Below, one piece after another: positions 29,316-38,617 of a stretch of 64,000 nucleotides of DNA (within the stretch, counting starts at the first letter, position 1; each line of letters opens with the position of its first letter). The stretch is taken from contig NZ_CP047946.1 of the NCBI RefSeq assembly GCF_014279655.1, forward strand, positions 2,604,001 to 2,668,000. The letters run 5' to 3'. Made by a program: the position numbers and the translations under genes. The stretch is from Synechococcus sp. ROS8604. Lineage in GTDB: Bacteria > Cyanobacteriota > Cyanobacteriia > PCC-6307 > Cyanobiaceae. A model generated the notes under the pieces. That model worked only from the letters and a program-made list of their open reading frames with translations, ran no database searches and was not told the DNA's origin.

Positions 29316-29669
29316 ATGCTCCTCTGGTTCAAAGGACGCTACCCGCAAATCCCAGGCTGGGACTGCCCATTTCGCGGTATCACAGGAATTCCCGGCCCAG
29401 GCTGCTATCTAACGAGGGCCACCTCCGCCGCTCTCACTGGTGACCTTCACCGTGCCTTGGAGTTCCATCTGTTTGGGCCGATTGTGGCGGCAGCATTGCT
29501 GAGCTGGAGCGTCATGGCCCTTTGCAAACGGCGGCTCATCCCGGTGCGTTTCAGGCTTGCAACCATCAGCATCGTTGCTTCAGCCTTCGCTCTGTATTGG
29601 CTCCTTCGGCTGGTGGTCAGCTATGGCTTTGGAGTGGTTGGTTCGCCGGGCTTTCCAGCTCCAGGCTGA
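29316..29669 (+). CDS. DUF2752 family membrane protein
   Basis: Protein of 117 residues with a short N-terminus, the DUF2752 core CPFRGITGIPGPGCYLTRA and two C-terminal hydrophobic helices (HLFGPIVAAALLSWSVMAL, ISIVASAFALYWLLRLVVSYGF). The family signature usually reads CPGCGxTRA; here the first Cys of that pair is Gly, leaving two of three Cys. The function is unknown. It lies between ndhH and the DHNA-CoA thioesterase on the same strand. Confidence 0.75.
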   Translation: MLLWFKGRYPQIPGWDCPFRGITGIPGPGCYLTRATSAALTGDLHRALEFHLFGPIVAAALLSWSVMALCKRRLIPVRFRLATISIVASAFALYWLLRLVVSYGFGVVGSPGFPAPG

Positions 29670-29696
29670 ACCAATCCACCGAGCTTCTTCGTCCCC

Positions 29697-30167
29697 TTGT
29701 CCATCACCGTGCCATCCCCCAACCACTGGCTTCAGCTTCAACGCAACGTGCGCTTTGGGGAGACCGATGCGGCCGGCGTGATGCATTTTTATCAGCTGCT
29801 TCGCTGGTGCCATGAGGCCTGGGAAGAGAGCCTTAACCGTTATGGCATCGGCGCAGGCACCATCTTCCCTGGCTGTCGAGATGCCAGTGAAAGGCCCACC
29901 ATCGCCCTACCGGTGGTGCATTGCGAAGCCGATTTCCAACGGCCAGTGCATGGCGGCGATGACCTGAGAATCCTGCTCGAACCTCAACGGCTCAACCCCG
30001 GCTGTTTCGAAGTGAGATACCGCTTTCAGATCGAGGAAACGGAGGTTGCCCGTGGTCTCATTCGGCACCTTGCCATCGAAACCGAAAGTCGCAGGCGCTG
30101 CGCCTTACCCGAGCCGATTGATCTCTGGCTGGAGGCCTCAACCGTAGGAAGACTCGAAGCGATCTAA
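29697..30167 (+). CDS. 1,4-dihydroxy-2-naphthoyl-CoA thioesterase
   Basis: Hotdog-fold thioesterase of 156 residues with the 4HBT signature VRFGETDAAGVMHFYQLLRWCHEAWEESL, including the catalytic Asp. In cyanobacteria this family releases DHNA from its CoA ester in phylloquinone synthesis. The nearby menE, menC, menA and menF genes strongly support that role. The 3' end overlaps the convergent 65-codon gene by four bases. Confidence 0.85.
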   Translation: MSITVPSPNHWLQLQRNVRFGETDAAGVMHFYQLLRWCHEAWEESLNRYGIGAGTIFPGCRDASERPTIALPVVHCEADFQRPVHGGDDLRILLEPQRLNPGCFEVRYRFQIEETEVARGLIRHLAIETESRRRCALPEPIDLWLEASTVGRLEAI

Positions 30168-30361
30168 CGGCAGCGGCGCTGCAAAGACACAGCCGTGATC
30201 GCCCACACCAATCCAGCCACCTGGAGCGGCAGCATGCAAGCCGCAATCACCAAAGGGTGAAAGCCGTCATGGGCGTGGGTTGATAAGGCCGTTCCACTCA
30301 CGCAGGCTGCGATCGCGAGCAGCAGGGTGGGGGCGGATGGCCAGAAACGGGGCTTCGCCAT
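30164..30361 (-). CDS. Small membrane protein, 65 residues
   Basis: Two hydrophobic segments (TLLLAIAACVSGTAL and PLVIAACMLPLQVAGLVWAITAV) joined by a short THAHDGFH loop, with a positively charged C-terminus (QRRCR), suggest a two-helix membrane protein. No family is recognised. It overlaps the thioesterase stop by four bases and lies downstream of the TM2 gene on the same strand. Confidence 0.5.
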   Translation of the reverse strand: MAKPRFWPSAPTLLLAIAACVSGTALSTHAHDGFHPLVIAACMLPLQVAGLVWAITAVSLQRRCR

Positions 30362-30414
30362 TAAAACCAGGCCTTTTGCTGCTCGAGATACATCTCCCTG
30401 AATTCATCTGTGGA

Positions 30415-30639
30415 TTAGGTGAGGTAAATGATGCCTTCAATCATTCCGATCACGGACATCACGCCGGTCGCGACACCACAGGTCACAACCCCGCCAGCCA
30501 GGCTCACCACCAACATGATGATTCCGGCGTTGTTGTATCCCAAAACAAACTTGTGAATACCGAATGAGCCCAAAAAAATTCCCAACAGACCTGCTGCCAG
30601 CTTTTTGTTGCTGATTTCGGTTTCCGACAGCACGGTCAT
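30415..30639 (-). CDS. TM2 domain protein
   Basis: Protein of 74 residues. The TM2 signature is present: KLAAGLLGIFLGSFGIHKFVLGY, two helices with a short turn, then GGVVTCGVATGVMSVIGMIEGIIYLT. TM2 proteins are small membrane proteins of unknown biochemical role in bacteria. It follows menE by four bases on the same strand and is probably cotranscribed with it. Confidence 0.82.
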   Translation of the reverse strand: MTVLSETEISNKKLAAGLLGIFLGSFGIHKFVLGYNNAGIIMLVVSLAGGVVTCGVATGVMSVIGMIEGIIYLT

Positions 30640-30643
30640 GGAC

Positions 30644-31951
30644 TTAGCGCAGAAGACTTAATTCTTGCGACTCCAGCCAGCGCTGCCAACGACCCCGCTC
30701 CCATTTGCCCTCCAACGAGGGTTCAAGAACCGCGCACTCAAGCCATTGCAACGGTTGCTCGGCCGGTAGCCAGCCTGAGGTCATCTTGCGCATCGATGCT
30801 TGCACCGACGCCCAGCCCTCGGTCTCAATCCAGCCATCACGGCAACGAACCAACGCCACCAAACGCTGCCCCCATTCCTCACTAGGGACGGGCAGCAGCA
30901 GCACCGCTTCCAGCGGCAGACCCTGCTCCTGCGCATGAAGCAGGAGGCGTTGGCTGAGCTGCTCAGGAAACACCGTTTCACCCCCGGAATGGATGGCACC
31001 ATCAACCCGGCCTCGTATCTGCACGCGCAGATCCCCCTCCCCTGCGGAAACGAGAGCGGCCGCATCTCCGGTGCACCACCAGCCCTCGGCATCCACGAGG
31101 GGATCCAGCCGACCATCACGCCAGCGAGCCAGCGCTAAACGCTCCGTTCGCACCCTCAACACACCAGCCCGGTCCAGCTGCAGCTCCACATCATCGAGGG
31201 GCGCACCACAGCCCAGCTCCCCTTGAAGGAAGCGATCGGGCGCCTGCGCCACCACCATCGCAGCGGTTTCGGTGGCGCCATAGCAAGGAGCAAGGCGAAT
31301 CCCCTGATCGCGAGCACGCTCCGCCAAGGGGCCAGGCAGCCCGGCTCCTCCCACCCAAACCAATGCCAAATGCCGCAACCAAGCCAGCCCCTCGGGGTGA
31401 TCCAGCAAGCGTTTGAGCTGGGTTGGAACCAAAGACACCACGGCCGGTTTCTGGCCCCAACCAGGGACGTCCCGACAGGTCGCCAGCAAGGACGGCGGAT
31501 CTTTCATCAGCAAAGGCGGAAGCAGAACGTGCTGTGCTCCCCAAAGGCAACTGCGCCACCAAGGCATCAAGCCACTGATGTGGTGAACCGGCAGGGGATT
31601 GAGCAGGATCACCCCCTCTGGGCTGAGGCCAATCCCCCCGAGCCAGCGTCCACACGCTGCCGCAGAGCCATCGAGGTGAGCCCACGGCTGCAGGCACCAG
31701 CTCCGCCCCCCCTGACTACCACCACTGGCCAACACCACACCCCCCTTGCGCGGCCAAGCAAGGTCGGAGAGTGCATCAGGGAGTGAGTCGGGGAGTGAGA
31801 GGTCTCCATCGGTTAGACGTTCACCATCCTGGCCCACCTGCAAGTGCAACCAGGCCCCCGCCTCCACCGCTTGCTCCAGGGCGGCGAACGTCGCCATGCC
31901 TCCCCCAGGCTGCACCACCCATCGAACCAATCCTTGGAAGCCTGCGCTCAC
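30644..31951 (-). CDS. menE: O-succinylbenzoate-CoA ligase
   Basis: Acyl-adenylate-forming enzyme that activates OSB with CoA in phylloquinone synthesis. Adenylation-domain features are visible: PLPVHHISGLMPWW, LAPCYGATETAAMVV (motif A5), WWCTGDAA, RVDGAIHSGGETVFPEQL, and the C-terminal lysine region EGKWERGRWQRWLE. The usual P-loop-like STSGTxG motif is weak, with VVLASGGSQGGRSW in its place. GTG at 31951 is preferred because it overlaps the menC stop as GTGA, suggesting coupling; ATG at 31897 and an upstream start at 31975 are alternatives. At about 435 residues it is short, as is usual for cyanobacterial MenE. Confidence 0.85.
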   Translation of the reverse strand: MSAGFQGLVRWVVQPGGGMATFAALEQAVEAGAWLHLQVGQDGERLTDGDLSLPDSLPDALSDLAWPRKGGVVLASGGSQGGRSWCLQPWAHLDGSAAACGRWLGGIGLSPEGVILLNPLPVHHISGLMPWWRSCLWGAQHVLLPPLLMKDPPSLLATCRDVPGWGQKPAVVSLVPTQLKRLLDHPEGLAWLRHLALVWVGGAGLPGPLAERARDQGIRLAPCYGATETAAMVVAQAPDRFLQGELGCGAPLDDVELQLDRAGVLRVRTERLALARWRDGRLDPLVDAEGWWCTGDAAALVSAGEGDLRVQIRGRVDGAIHSGGETVFPEQLSQRLLLHAQEQGLPLEAVLLLPVPSEEWGQRLVALVRCRDGWIETEGWASVQASMRKMTSGWLPAEQPLQWLECAVLEPSLEGKWERGRWQRWLESQELSLLR

Positions 31952-32934
31952 CCGCCCCCCCCGGCTGCTTCCCACACCTCTGCAGGATCAGAACTGAACA
32001 GGGGGCCAGCCGGACACCATCCCGGAGCCAGCCCAGGCGCCGCCGGTATTTCCCCCTGTGCCTGCAGGGCCGCCAAGTGCGCCAACCAGCGGCCACCGAT
32101 CCCGGTTTCAAACGTTGTGCTCAGCATGAGGCGAGGCTTGCCCCGAAGCAAATCCCGCAGTAGAGGCCTTGGGTCTCCTTCCAACAACGGTCGACGCACC
32201 TGCCAGCCCTCCCACTGATCGCGCCAGGTGGGATGCGCCTGCAAGGACTCATCCAAAGCGACCGGCACCACAGCAGCGATCGCCTCAAGGCCCTCCCAAT
32301 CATCAGCGGCAAGCGGTTGCTCGAACCACTCCAACCGTGAATCCCCGCGCAGCTGCTCCACCCATCGCCAAGCCTGCCGCCTGTCCCAGCCGCCATTGGC
32401 ATCAAGCCGCAATCGCGCTGAAACCGGAAGCTTGTCGAGCAGACCCTGCAGCAAGCCCAACTCCTCCTCGTGGTCGCAGGCCGCCACCTTCCACTTCAGC
32501 GTGAACGGCAGGTTGGGATCCACTGAAGACAGCAGGCAATCCAGGGCATCCCCCATCGCCACTCCTGCCGGCAACAAGAACGCCGAGGTTGGCGCCTGTA
32601 GCCAACCAGCAGAGGAGGCACTCCCCAGCTCACCATCCAGCTCAGCCAGGGCAGCCCCAAGGGCGAAAGCCAACGCCGCTGGAACAGATACGAGCAAGTG
32701 TTCAAGGCTGCTGGCAGTCCAGACCACCCCAGGCTCCATCATCGGCACCATGGCCTCTTGGCAGGCCTCGAGCTGCTGGAGATCCAAGGGCGACACCTCT
32801 CCCCATCCAAGACGGCCAGCCGAGTCCTCCAAGCGCAACAACCAACCCCGACGTTGCTCCAAGACACCATTAGCAGTCCGGAGTGGGCGCGTGAGCTTGA
32901 ACGCATAGGGCCTGATCTGCACGCGCAGCTCCAT
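31948..32934 (-). CDS. menC: o-Succinylbenzoate synthase
   Basis: Enolase-superfamily dehydratase converting SHCHC to OSB. The catalytic lysine in LPFTLKWKVA, the metal ligand in RLRLDANGGWDRRQAW, WFEQPLAADDWEGL and VALDESLQ are in the expected order. ATG at 32934 lies five bases after the menA stop; an in-frame TTG at 32943 would overlap that stop. The product is about 328 residues. Confidence 0.87.
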   Translation of the reverse strand: MELRVQIRPYAFKLTRPLRTANGVLEQRRGWLLRLEDSAGRLGWGEVSPLDLQQLEACQEAMVPMMEPGVVWTASSLEHLLVSVPAALAFALGAALAELDGELGSASSAGWLQAPTSAFLLPAGVAMGDALDCLLSSVDPNLPFTLKWKVAACDHEEELGLLQGLLDKLPVSARLRLDANGGWDRRQAWRWVEQLRGDSRLEWFEQPLAADDWEGLEAIAAVVPVALDESLQAHPTWRDQWEGWQVRRPLLEGDPRPLLRDLLRGKPRLMLSTTFETGIGGRWLAHLAALQAQGEIPAAPGLAPGWCPAGPLFSSDPAEVWEAAGGGG

Positions 32935-32939
32935 GGGTG

Positions 32940-33848
32940 TCAACTCAGGAGGGGGCCGAGCGCTAATCCCGCACTTAAGCCAAGACCGTTGAGAGCCTGA
33001 AAACGGAGCGCCAAAAATTTGCTGCCAGCGATTCGATCAGGTTCGGCATGGTGATCACGAAGCAAACGAATCAGCGCTGCTGCTGCTGGTAGGCCAATCG
33101 CGCTGAACAGGGCCGTGAGCGGCCAATCACCGTGAACAACTGGCACCCACTCGAGCGCGAGGGTGCCGGCCACAAACCAGGGCACCAAGGAAGCCGCTTT
33201 GGCCGTCCCCAAGCGCACCACTGGGGAGCGTTTGCCATGGGCTGCGTCCTCATCCACCTGATGAAAGTGGGAGCAAAACAACACCAGAGACGTGGCCAAC
33301 GCAGGGCCTGAGCCCAGCAACAACGCGAGCTGCCAAGGCACTCCCGCCTGATCAGTAGGAGCCAGCACCAGCAATGCCGCCGCCGTCGCAAAGGGACCAA
33401 AAGCAAGCCAGCAAAGCGGCTCCCCCCATCCCCGATAGGCCAAGCGAAAGGGTGGACCCTGATACAGGTATCCGAGTCCACAGCTCACCAGCACAAGGGG
33501 GAGCACCACGAACGAGCTGCGCAGGGCGAGGATCAGCATCAGGCCTAAGCCCAGCATCAACGCCAAACAGGCCCAACGACGGACAGACCGTCGCTGCCCT
33601 ACCAGCGCCACGATCGAATGGGGCTTGCCAACCACATCCACACCGGTGTCGGCATCAAACAAATCATTGCTGAGGTTTTCCCAAAGAAGAAGCAGCACCG
33701 CCGCGAGCAAAAAGCCTGAGAACTGGGACCAACGCACTGACTCCTGGGCCCCCAGGCGCCAACCTGCCGCCAACAGCACGGGCATCACAGCAACCGAGTA
33801 CATCCGCCACTTGATGGCGGCCTTCCACAGACGTCGGCGATCGGACAT
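32940..33848 (-). CDS. menA: 1,4-Dihydroxy-2-naphthoate phytyltransferase
   Basis: UbiA-family membrane prenyltransferase that attaches the phytyl tail to DHNA, giving demethylphylloquinone. The first Asp-rich motif NDLFDADTGVD and the second FHQVDEDAAHGKRSPVVRLG are visible between about eight hydrophobic helices. ATG at 33848 (MSDRRRLWKAAIKWRMYS) is chosen over 33884, which would overlap the divergent menF start. The product is 302 residues and heads the leftward menA-C-E unit. Confidence 0.9.
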   Translation of the reverse strand: MSDRRRLWKAAIKWRMYSVAVMPVLLAAGWRLGAQESVRWSQFSGFLLAAVLLLLWENLSNDLFDADTGVDVVGKPHSIVALVGQRRSVRRWACLALMLGLGLMLILALRSSFVVLPLVLVSCGLGYLYQGPPFRLAYRGWGEPLCWLAFGPFATAAALLVLAPTDQAGVPWQLALLLGSGPALATSLVLFCSHFHQVDEDAAHGKRSPVVRLGTAKAASLVPWFVAGTLALEWVPVVHGDWPLTALFSAIGLPAAAALIRLLRDHHAEPDRIAGSKFLALRFQALNGLGLSAGLALGPLLS

Positions 33849-33882
33849 GGAGTAACGGGTTGCAACAGCCTGGGGACCTGGC

Positions 33883-35403
33883 ATGGGCAGGATCGAGACA
33901 CACTGCGATGTGGCTCATACATTTGAGCAGGACGCTGCACTGATTCGCCGGGCCATGACAGCCGCACTTCAACAACCAACGGCTGCTCAGCGTTTCGGCA
34001 CACTGCTCGACACCGCTCAGCGCGCTTGGCATGAGCGCCAAGTGGAGGAGGGCACCTTCAGCATCGCCGTGCAGGTTCCCGCTCAGGATCCGCTCAAGCA
34101 ATTGCCATGCCTGGCGGGAGAAAGCGCTTTCCGGTTCCTATGGGACAGCGCCCCAGGCCTCTGCCTCGCTGCGGCCGGTCAATGCCAAAACCTTGAGCTA
34201 GCAGGTCCGCGGCGATTTGAGCTGGCCCAACGTTTCAGCGACACCACCCTGCAACGCCTGATCGATGCCAGCCCTGAGGCGCCGTGCCAGGCCCGCTCCC
34301 GGGTTTTGCTCGCCTTCAGTTTCTTCGAGCAGAACCGGGAACAGCAGGGCAGTCTGAACACAGTCCCCTGCCTGCAAGCGCTGCTCCCCCGCTGGCAACT
34401 CAGCAGACATGGCCAACAAAGCTGGTTGCGCATGCATGGCCATGCCTCCGATGCCTCCGATGTGCGGGTCTTGGTGGAAGCGCTTTGGCAGATGGCCGAA
34501 GCGCTCAACGCAAGCTCGCCTCATGATCGGCCAGGCGATGCAACGGTTCTGGGGACCCCCGTGGGCTGCTGGCAAGAGCGCTATCAACCAGCACTTGAAC
34601 AAGGCTTGGCGTTGGTAAATGAGGGAGCACTGCACAAACTGGTGCTGGCCGTTCGTCAGTCGATCGAACTCACCACACCTCTCTCCCCCTTGCCGCTGCT
34701 GGAGAGCCTGCGGCATCAGCAAACCGGGAGCTGCCGCTTCCTCTGGCAACGAGGACCCAATGATGCTTTTTTTGGCGCCTCGCCGGAGCGTCTGCTGAGC
34801 CTGCGAAACGGACGGTTGCGGAGCGATGCCCTAGCCGGCACTGCTGGTCGAGGTGAAGGCGGCGACACCCTGATGCAATCGAGCAAGGACCGCCATGAAC
34901 ATGAGCTGGTGGTGAAAGCGATCAGCGAGAGCCTTCATGAGGAAGGGCTTGAACCCCAGAGCCCCCTGCGGCCCCAACTGGCGCGCCACGGGCAACTGAT
35001 CCATCTGCACACCCCGATCAGTGCCGATGCCACAGGGCATCAAGCCCTTGCCCTCGCCGCCGCACTGCACCCAACCCCCGCCGTCGCGGGACTGCCCAGG
35101 CGGGAGGCCATGCATTGGCTGCAAACGCTTGAACCCTTCGAGCGGGGTGGGTATGCAGCACCCATCGGCTGGATCGACAGGGCTGGCGATGCGGAATTGC
35201 GGGTTGCGATCCGCTGCGGACACCTGCGCGGGCACCAGCTCGACCTCACCGCAGGCGCTGGCCTGGTGCGGGGATCGATTGCGGAGCGGGAATTACAGGA
35301 GGTCAGCCAAAAGCTGGCCGTCCTCGCCGACCAGCTTGATCTTCATTCAGGGAGCAGGGAGCAGGGAGCGAACGCAGTCGCCACTTCATTGATGACGGCT
35401 TGA
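33883..35403 (+). CDS. menF: Isochorismate synthase
   Basis: Chorismate-binding enzyme opening the phylloquinone branch. The C-terminal catalytic region shows KLVLAVRQSIEL, FFGASPERLLSLRNG, DALAGTAGRGE, SSKDRHEHELVV, HLHTPIS, PTPAVAGLPRREAMHWL and ERGGYAAPIGWID. The 506 residues fit MenF-type ICS. The start at 33883 lies within 35 bases of the divergent menA start; ATG at 33955 is an alternative. The last codons contain three tandem copies of CAGGGAG (35348-35368), noted separately. Confidence 0.9.
   Translation: MGRIETHCDVAHTFEQDAALIRRAMTAALQQPTAAQRFGTLLDTAQRAWHERQVEEGTFSIAVQVPAQDPLKQLPCLAGESAFRFLWDSAPGLCLAAAGQCQNLELAGPRRFELAQRFSDTTLQRLIDASPEAPCQARSRVLLAFSFFEQNREQQGSLNTVPCLQALLPRWQLSRHGQQSWLRMHGHASDASDVRVLVEALWQMAEALNASSPHDRPGDATVLGTPVGCWQERYQPALEQGLALVNEGALHKLVLAVRQSIELTTPLSPLPLLESLRHQQTGSCRFLWQRGPNDAFFGASPERLLSLRNGRLRSDALAGTAGRGEGGDTLMQSSKDRHEHELVVKAISESLHEEGLEPQSPLRPQLARHGQLIHLHTPISADATGHQALALAAALHPTPAVAGLPRREAMHWLQTLEPFERGGYAAPIGWIDRAGDAELRVAIRCGHLRGHQLDLTAGAGLVRGSIAERELQEVSQKLAVLADQLDLHSGSREQGANAVATSLMTA
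35348..35368 (+). repeat. Three tandem 7-base repeats at the menF 3' end
   Basis: CAGGGAG is repeated three times without interruption, encoding part of SGSREQGAN. The unit is not a multiple of three, so gain or loss of a copy would change the reading frame of the last 12 or so residues only. Confidence 0.7.
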
Positions 35404-35422
35404 GAGGATCTCTCGCCTGAAT

Positions 35423-36346
35423 TCAGGACGAACCACTCAGACGTGCAATCACCATGTCGGCCAAAGGCACATGCATCAGCCGCTCAACCTCACGAATACC
35501 GGTTGGGCTGGTGACGTTGATTTCACTGAGCATCCCGCCAATCACATCGATACCCACAAAAAACAAGCCTTCCGAGCGCAACGCGGGAGCCAAGGCCTCG
35601 CAGATCAAGCGTTCCCGCTCCGTGAGCTCCGTGGCCTCTGGAAATCCCCCAACAGCGAGGTTGCTGCGAAACTCCCCCTCTTTGGGCTTGCGGTTCACGG
35701 CTCCCAGTGGTTCTCCATCCACCAACAGGATCCGCTTATCGCCATCGGTGACGGCCGGCAGAAACCGTTGCGCCATCACCGGAAGGGAACCCTGTTCCGT
35801 GACCAGTTCCAGCAAAGCCCCTAGGCCTGGCGCTGACGCGGAGACGCGCACAACACCTAAACCGGCACGGCCACCGAGGGGCTTGAGCACCACTTCCTCC
35901 TGTTCGCGCGCAAAAGCCGATAGCTCCGAAATTCGGCCCGACACCAACGTTGGGGCCATCCAGCGACTGAAGCGCAGGGCACCAAGCTTTTCGTTCCAAC
36001 TGCGCAGCGATGCCGGACGGTTCAGCACCAGGGCTCCTGCTCGCTCGGCCACATCGAGCAGGTGGGTTGCGTAGAGGTAGGCCTCATCAACGGGAGGATC
36101 TTTCCGCATCCAGATCGCTCCAAAGCGCCTGAGCGGGCAGCGTTCTGGTTCACCGATCTCAATCCAGGGATCCGGCTGCACCGGCACAGCCACCGCTAGG
36201 GGCTCATCACCGAGGGCAATCAAATCAGCAGGCGTAGACGCCCAGACCGCATGGCCGGCGCGCTGGGCCGCCTGCATCAACGCGGCTGTGGAATCTTTGG
36301 CGGGGTTGATCCGATCCAGCGGATCCAACACAAAGAGGTGGCGCAT
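35423..36346 (-). CDS. gshB: Glutathione synthetase
   Basis: ATP-grasp ligase adding glycine to gamma-glutamylcysteine. Visible are [69 protein letters not shown], the ATP-binding [15 protein letters not shown], and [18 protein letters not shown] with metal ligands. ATG at 36346 gives 307 residues. It directly follows grxC (13-base gap), so glutathione supply and a glutathione-dependent reductant are probably coexpressed. Confidence 0.94.
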   Translation of the reverse strand: MRHLFVLDPLDRINPAKDSTAALMQAAQRAGHAVWASTPADLIALGDEPLAVAVPVQPDPWIEIGEPERCPLRRFGAIWMRKDPPVDEAYLYATHLLDVAERAGALVLNRPASLRSWNEKLGALRFSRWMAPTLVSGRISELSAFAREQEEVVLKPLGGRAGLGVVRVSASAPGLGALLELVTEQGSLPVMAQRFLPAVTDGDKRILLVDGEPLGAVNRKPKEGEFRSNLAVGGFPEATELTERERLICEALAPALRSEGLFFVGIDVIGGMLSEINVTSPTGIREVERLMHVPLADMVIARLSGSS

Positions 36347-36359
36347 GGCAGACACCGAT

Positions 36360-36623
36360 TCAGCCCTGACCGGCGAGCAGGGCATCCAGTTTCCCCGCAC
36401 GCTCGAGGCCATGAAGTTCGTCGCAGCCACCTACGTGTTGGTCATCAATGAAAATCTGAGGAACACTGCGTTTGCCGTTGCCTCGCGCGGCCATCGCATC
36501 ACGTCCAGGCTCATCCCCATCCACCGAGACTTCGCTGTAGGTCACACCCTTTCGGTCCAGCAAACCCTTGGCGCGCACACAAAACGGACAGGTGCTCCAG
36601 GTGTAGATCTCAACCTTGGCCAT
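36360..36623 (-). CDS. grxC: Glutaredoxin 3
   Basis: Protein of 87 residues with the dithiol active site [24 protein letters not shown] in the middle and the glutathione-binding [19 protein letters not shown]. It reduces disulfides and mixed disulfides with glutathione in the cytoplasm. It is the first gene of the grxC-gshB unit and divergent from prfB. Confidence 0.93.
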   Translation of the reverse strand: MAKVEIYTWSTCPFCVRAKGLLDRKGVTYSEVSVDGDEPGRDAMAARGNGKRSVPQIFIDDQHVGGCDELHGLERAGKLDALLAGQG

Positions 36624-36704
36624 CGAACTGCCGCATACGAAGGCTGAATCTTATGCAGGACGACCGCGCTGATAGCGTCGAGATCAGAAGACTCCCTTGC
36701 TCCA

Positions 36705-37833
36705 TTGCTGGACCTCACAGACTTCAAACGCGATCTTTCCGAGCTCACTGACCGCCTGGGCCATGCCCAGGACTGTCTTTGACGTCCCTGCACTCAACGC
36801 CAGGCAGCAGGATCTCGAGCAACTCGCCGCTCAACCCGAGTTTTGGAACGATCAGCAAAACGCCCAGAAACAGATGCGGCGCCTCGACGAAGTCAAGGCG
36901 CAGTTGCAGCAACTGGTGGATTGGCGTGGAGCGATCGACGATGGACAAGCCACCCTTGAGCTCTATGACTTAGAGCCTGACGAAGACCTCCTCGAAGAGG
37001 CTCAGCAGGGACTCAATCAGCTACGACAAGCCCTGGATCGCTGGGAGCTGGAGCGCCTGCTCAGCGGTGAATACGACAAAGAAGGTGCTGTTCTAAGCAT
37101 CAACGCCGGTGCCGGGGGCACTGACGCCCAGGACTGGGCCCAGATGCTGCTGCGCATGTACACCCGCTGGGCCGAAGACCAAGGGATGAGCGTGAGCGTC
37201 AATGAGTTGTCGGAGGGTGAGGAAGCAGGCATCAAAAGCACCACGATTGAGATCGAAGGTCGTTACGCCTACGGCTATTTACGCAACGAAAAAGGCACCC
37301 ATCGGTTGGTGCGGATCTCACCCTTCAATGCCAATGACAAGCGGCAAACGAGCTTCGCGGGTGTGGAAGTGATGCCCAAGCTGGATGAGGAGGTAGAGCT
37401 CGATATTCCTGAAAAAGATCTCGAGGTCACCACCTCCCGCTCTGGCGGGGCCGGTGGGCAGAACGTCAACAAGGTGGAAACGGCCGTTCGCATCCTTCAC
37501 GTGCCCACCGGCCTGGCCGTGCGCTGCACCCAAGAGCGCTCCCAGCTTCAGAACAAGGAGAAGGCCATGGCCCTGCTCAAGGCGAAATTGCTGGTGATCG
37601 CCCAGGAGCAGCGTGCAGCAGAAATTGCCGACATTCGCGGTGACATCGTTGAAGCGGCCTGGGGAAATCAGATCCGCAACTATGTGTTTCACCCCTACCA
37701 AATGGTGAAAGACCTGCGCACCCAAGAAGAGACCACCGATGTGCAAGGCGTGATGGATGGAGATCTCAACCCCTTCATCCAGGCGTTATTGCGCCAAGGT
37801 GTGGATCGCCCAGGCAGCGACGACGACACATGA
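36705..37833 (+). CDS. prfB: Peptide chain release factor 2, with programmed +1 frameshift
   Basis: RF2 releases nascent chains at UGA and UAA. Frame 0 begins at TTG 36705 and reads [19 protein letters not shown] up to CTT (36777-36779), then hits TGA at 36780-36782. A +1 shift continues as GAC GTC CCT and runs to 37833, giving about 375 residues in all. The shifted frame carries [14 protein letters not shown], the anticodon-like loop region and the catalytic GGQ in [15 protein letters not shown]. The SPF-type tripeptide should lie near [13 protein letters not shown]. Without the shift only 25 codons would be translated, so the gene is autoregulated by RF2 as in other bacteria. The next gene overlaps its stop by four bases. 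Confidence 0.93.
36769..36783 (+). promoter_or_regulatory. RF2 programmed frameshift site
   Basis: AGG (36769-36771) precedes the slippery CTT TGA C (36777-36783) with the same spacing as the Shine-Dalgarno-like stimulator of the E. coli prfB site. In that system slow UGA decoding at low RF2 lets the ribosome slip +1 on CUU. All three elements (internal SD, CUU codon, UGA followed by C) are visible here. Confidence 0.92.
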
Positions 37834-38039
37834 CTCAGGCTCCCGAAAACGACAGCAGCCCCTCCACCCCCCAAAGCGACGACAAGGGAGCGCCACCGCC
37901 GAGCTTCGTGAAATTGGCCATGCGCAACATGGTGCGCAAAGGCGGGCAGAGCCTGTTCCACTTCGGCCTAACCGCTGCAGGGTTCATTGGTTTCATTCTT
38001 GTGGTGGCCTGGTTAGGGCGACCCACACTCCCGCAATGA
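37830..38039 (+). CDS. DUF3285 family protein
   Basis: Cyanobacterial protein of 69 residues: a disordered N-terminus rich in Pro, Ser and Asp, then [43 protein letters not shown] with one membrane helix. The function is unknown. It overlaps prfB upstream and ybeY downstream by four bases each (ATGA), so the three genes form a translationally coupled unit. Confidence 0.85.
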   Translation: MTQAPENDSSPSTPQSDDKGAPPPSFVKLAMRNMVRKGGQSLFHFGLTAAGFIGFILVVAWLGRPTLPQ

Positions 38040-38617
38040 TCACCCTCGACCTGGCCTTCAGCCCCGCAGCCGCTGATCTCATTGATGCGGCGGATGACGC
38101 GAGCACGCGCTCCAGGCTGCAGCAAGCCAGAGACTGGGAGTGTGACTTAAGCGCTTGGATTGAAGACCTTCGCCAGGGTCGCGACCACCCCTGCCCCGAA
38201 GCTGTGAGGAGCTGCGAGTCGGTCAGCCTTGGGGTCTCGCTGCACGATGACGCCAGCGTCGCCGAACTGAATCTTCGCTGGCGCCAGAAACCCACGCCAA
38301 CAGACGTGCTCTCCTTTGCGGCCCTGGAGAGTGAGATGCCGATGGGTGCTGGTCAGGAGCTTGAGCTAGGAGACATCGTCGTGTCGGTACCCACCGCCCG
38401 TCGTCAAGCCTTGGAACAGGCGCATGACTTGGAACGGGAACTGCGTTGGTTGGTCAGTCACGGGCTTCTGCACTTATTGGGCTGGGATCATCCCGATGAA
38501 GACTCCCTCGCTGCCATGCTTCAGAAACAGGAGCACCTACTTGGCATGGGCGGTAACGTTCGTTCCTTAGTTGAGATCAATTGTGAATCAGCAGACGAAG
38601 TCACTGCTGAACCCTGA
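38036..38617 (+). CDS. ybeY: Endoribonuclease YbeY (rRNA maturation factor)
   Basis: Metal-dependent RNase for 16S rRNA 3' maturation and ribosome quality control. The zinc motif HGLLHLLGWDH is near residue 140, and TDVLSFAALE lies before it. ATG at 38036 overlaps the DUF3285 stop as ATGA; the open frame further upstream belongs to prfB sequence. The product is 193 residues. The dgkA frame begins within its 3' end. Confidence 0.92.
   Translation: MITLDLAFSPAAADLIDAADDASTRSRLQQARDWECDLSAWIEDLRQGRDHPCPEAVRSCESVSLGVSLHDDASVAELNLRWRQKPTPTDVLSFAALESEMPMGAGQELELGDIVVSVPTARRQALEQAHDLERELRWLVSHGLLHLLGWDHPDEDSLAAMLQKQEHLLGMGGNVRSLVEINCESADEVTAEP

Noticed and set aside
32228-32908. 226-codon rightward frame antisense to menC
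   Set aside because: Ser- and Pro-rich low-complexity translation typical of an antisense shadow in GC-rich DNA; menC has all catalytic motifs.
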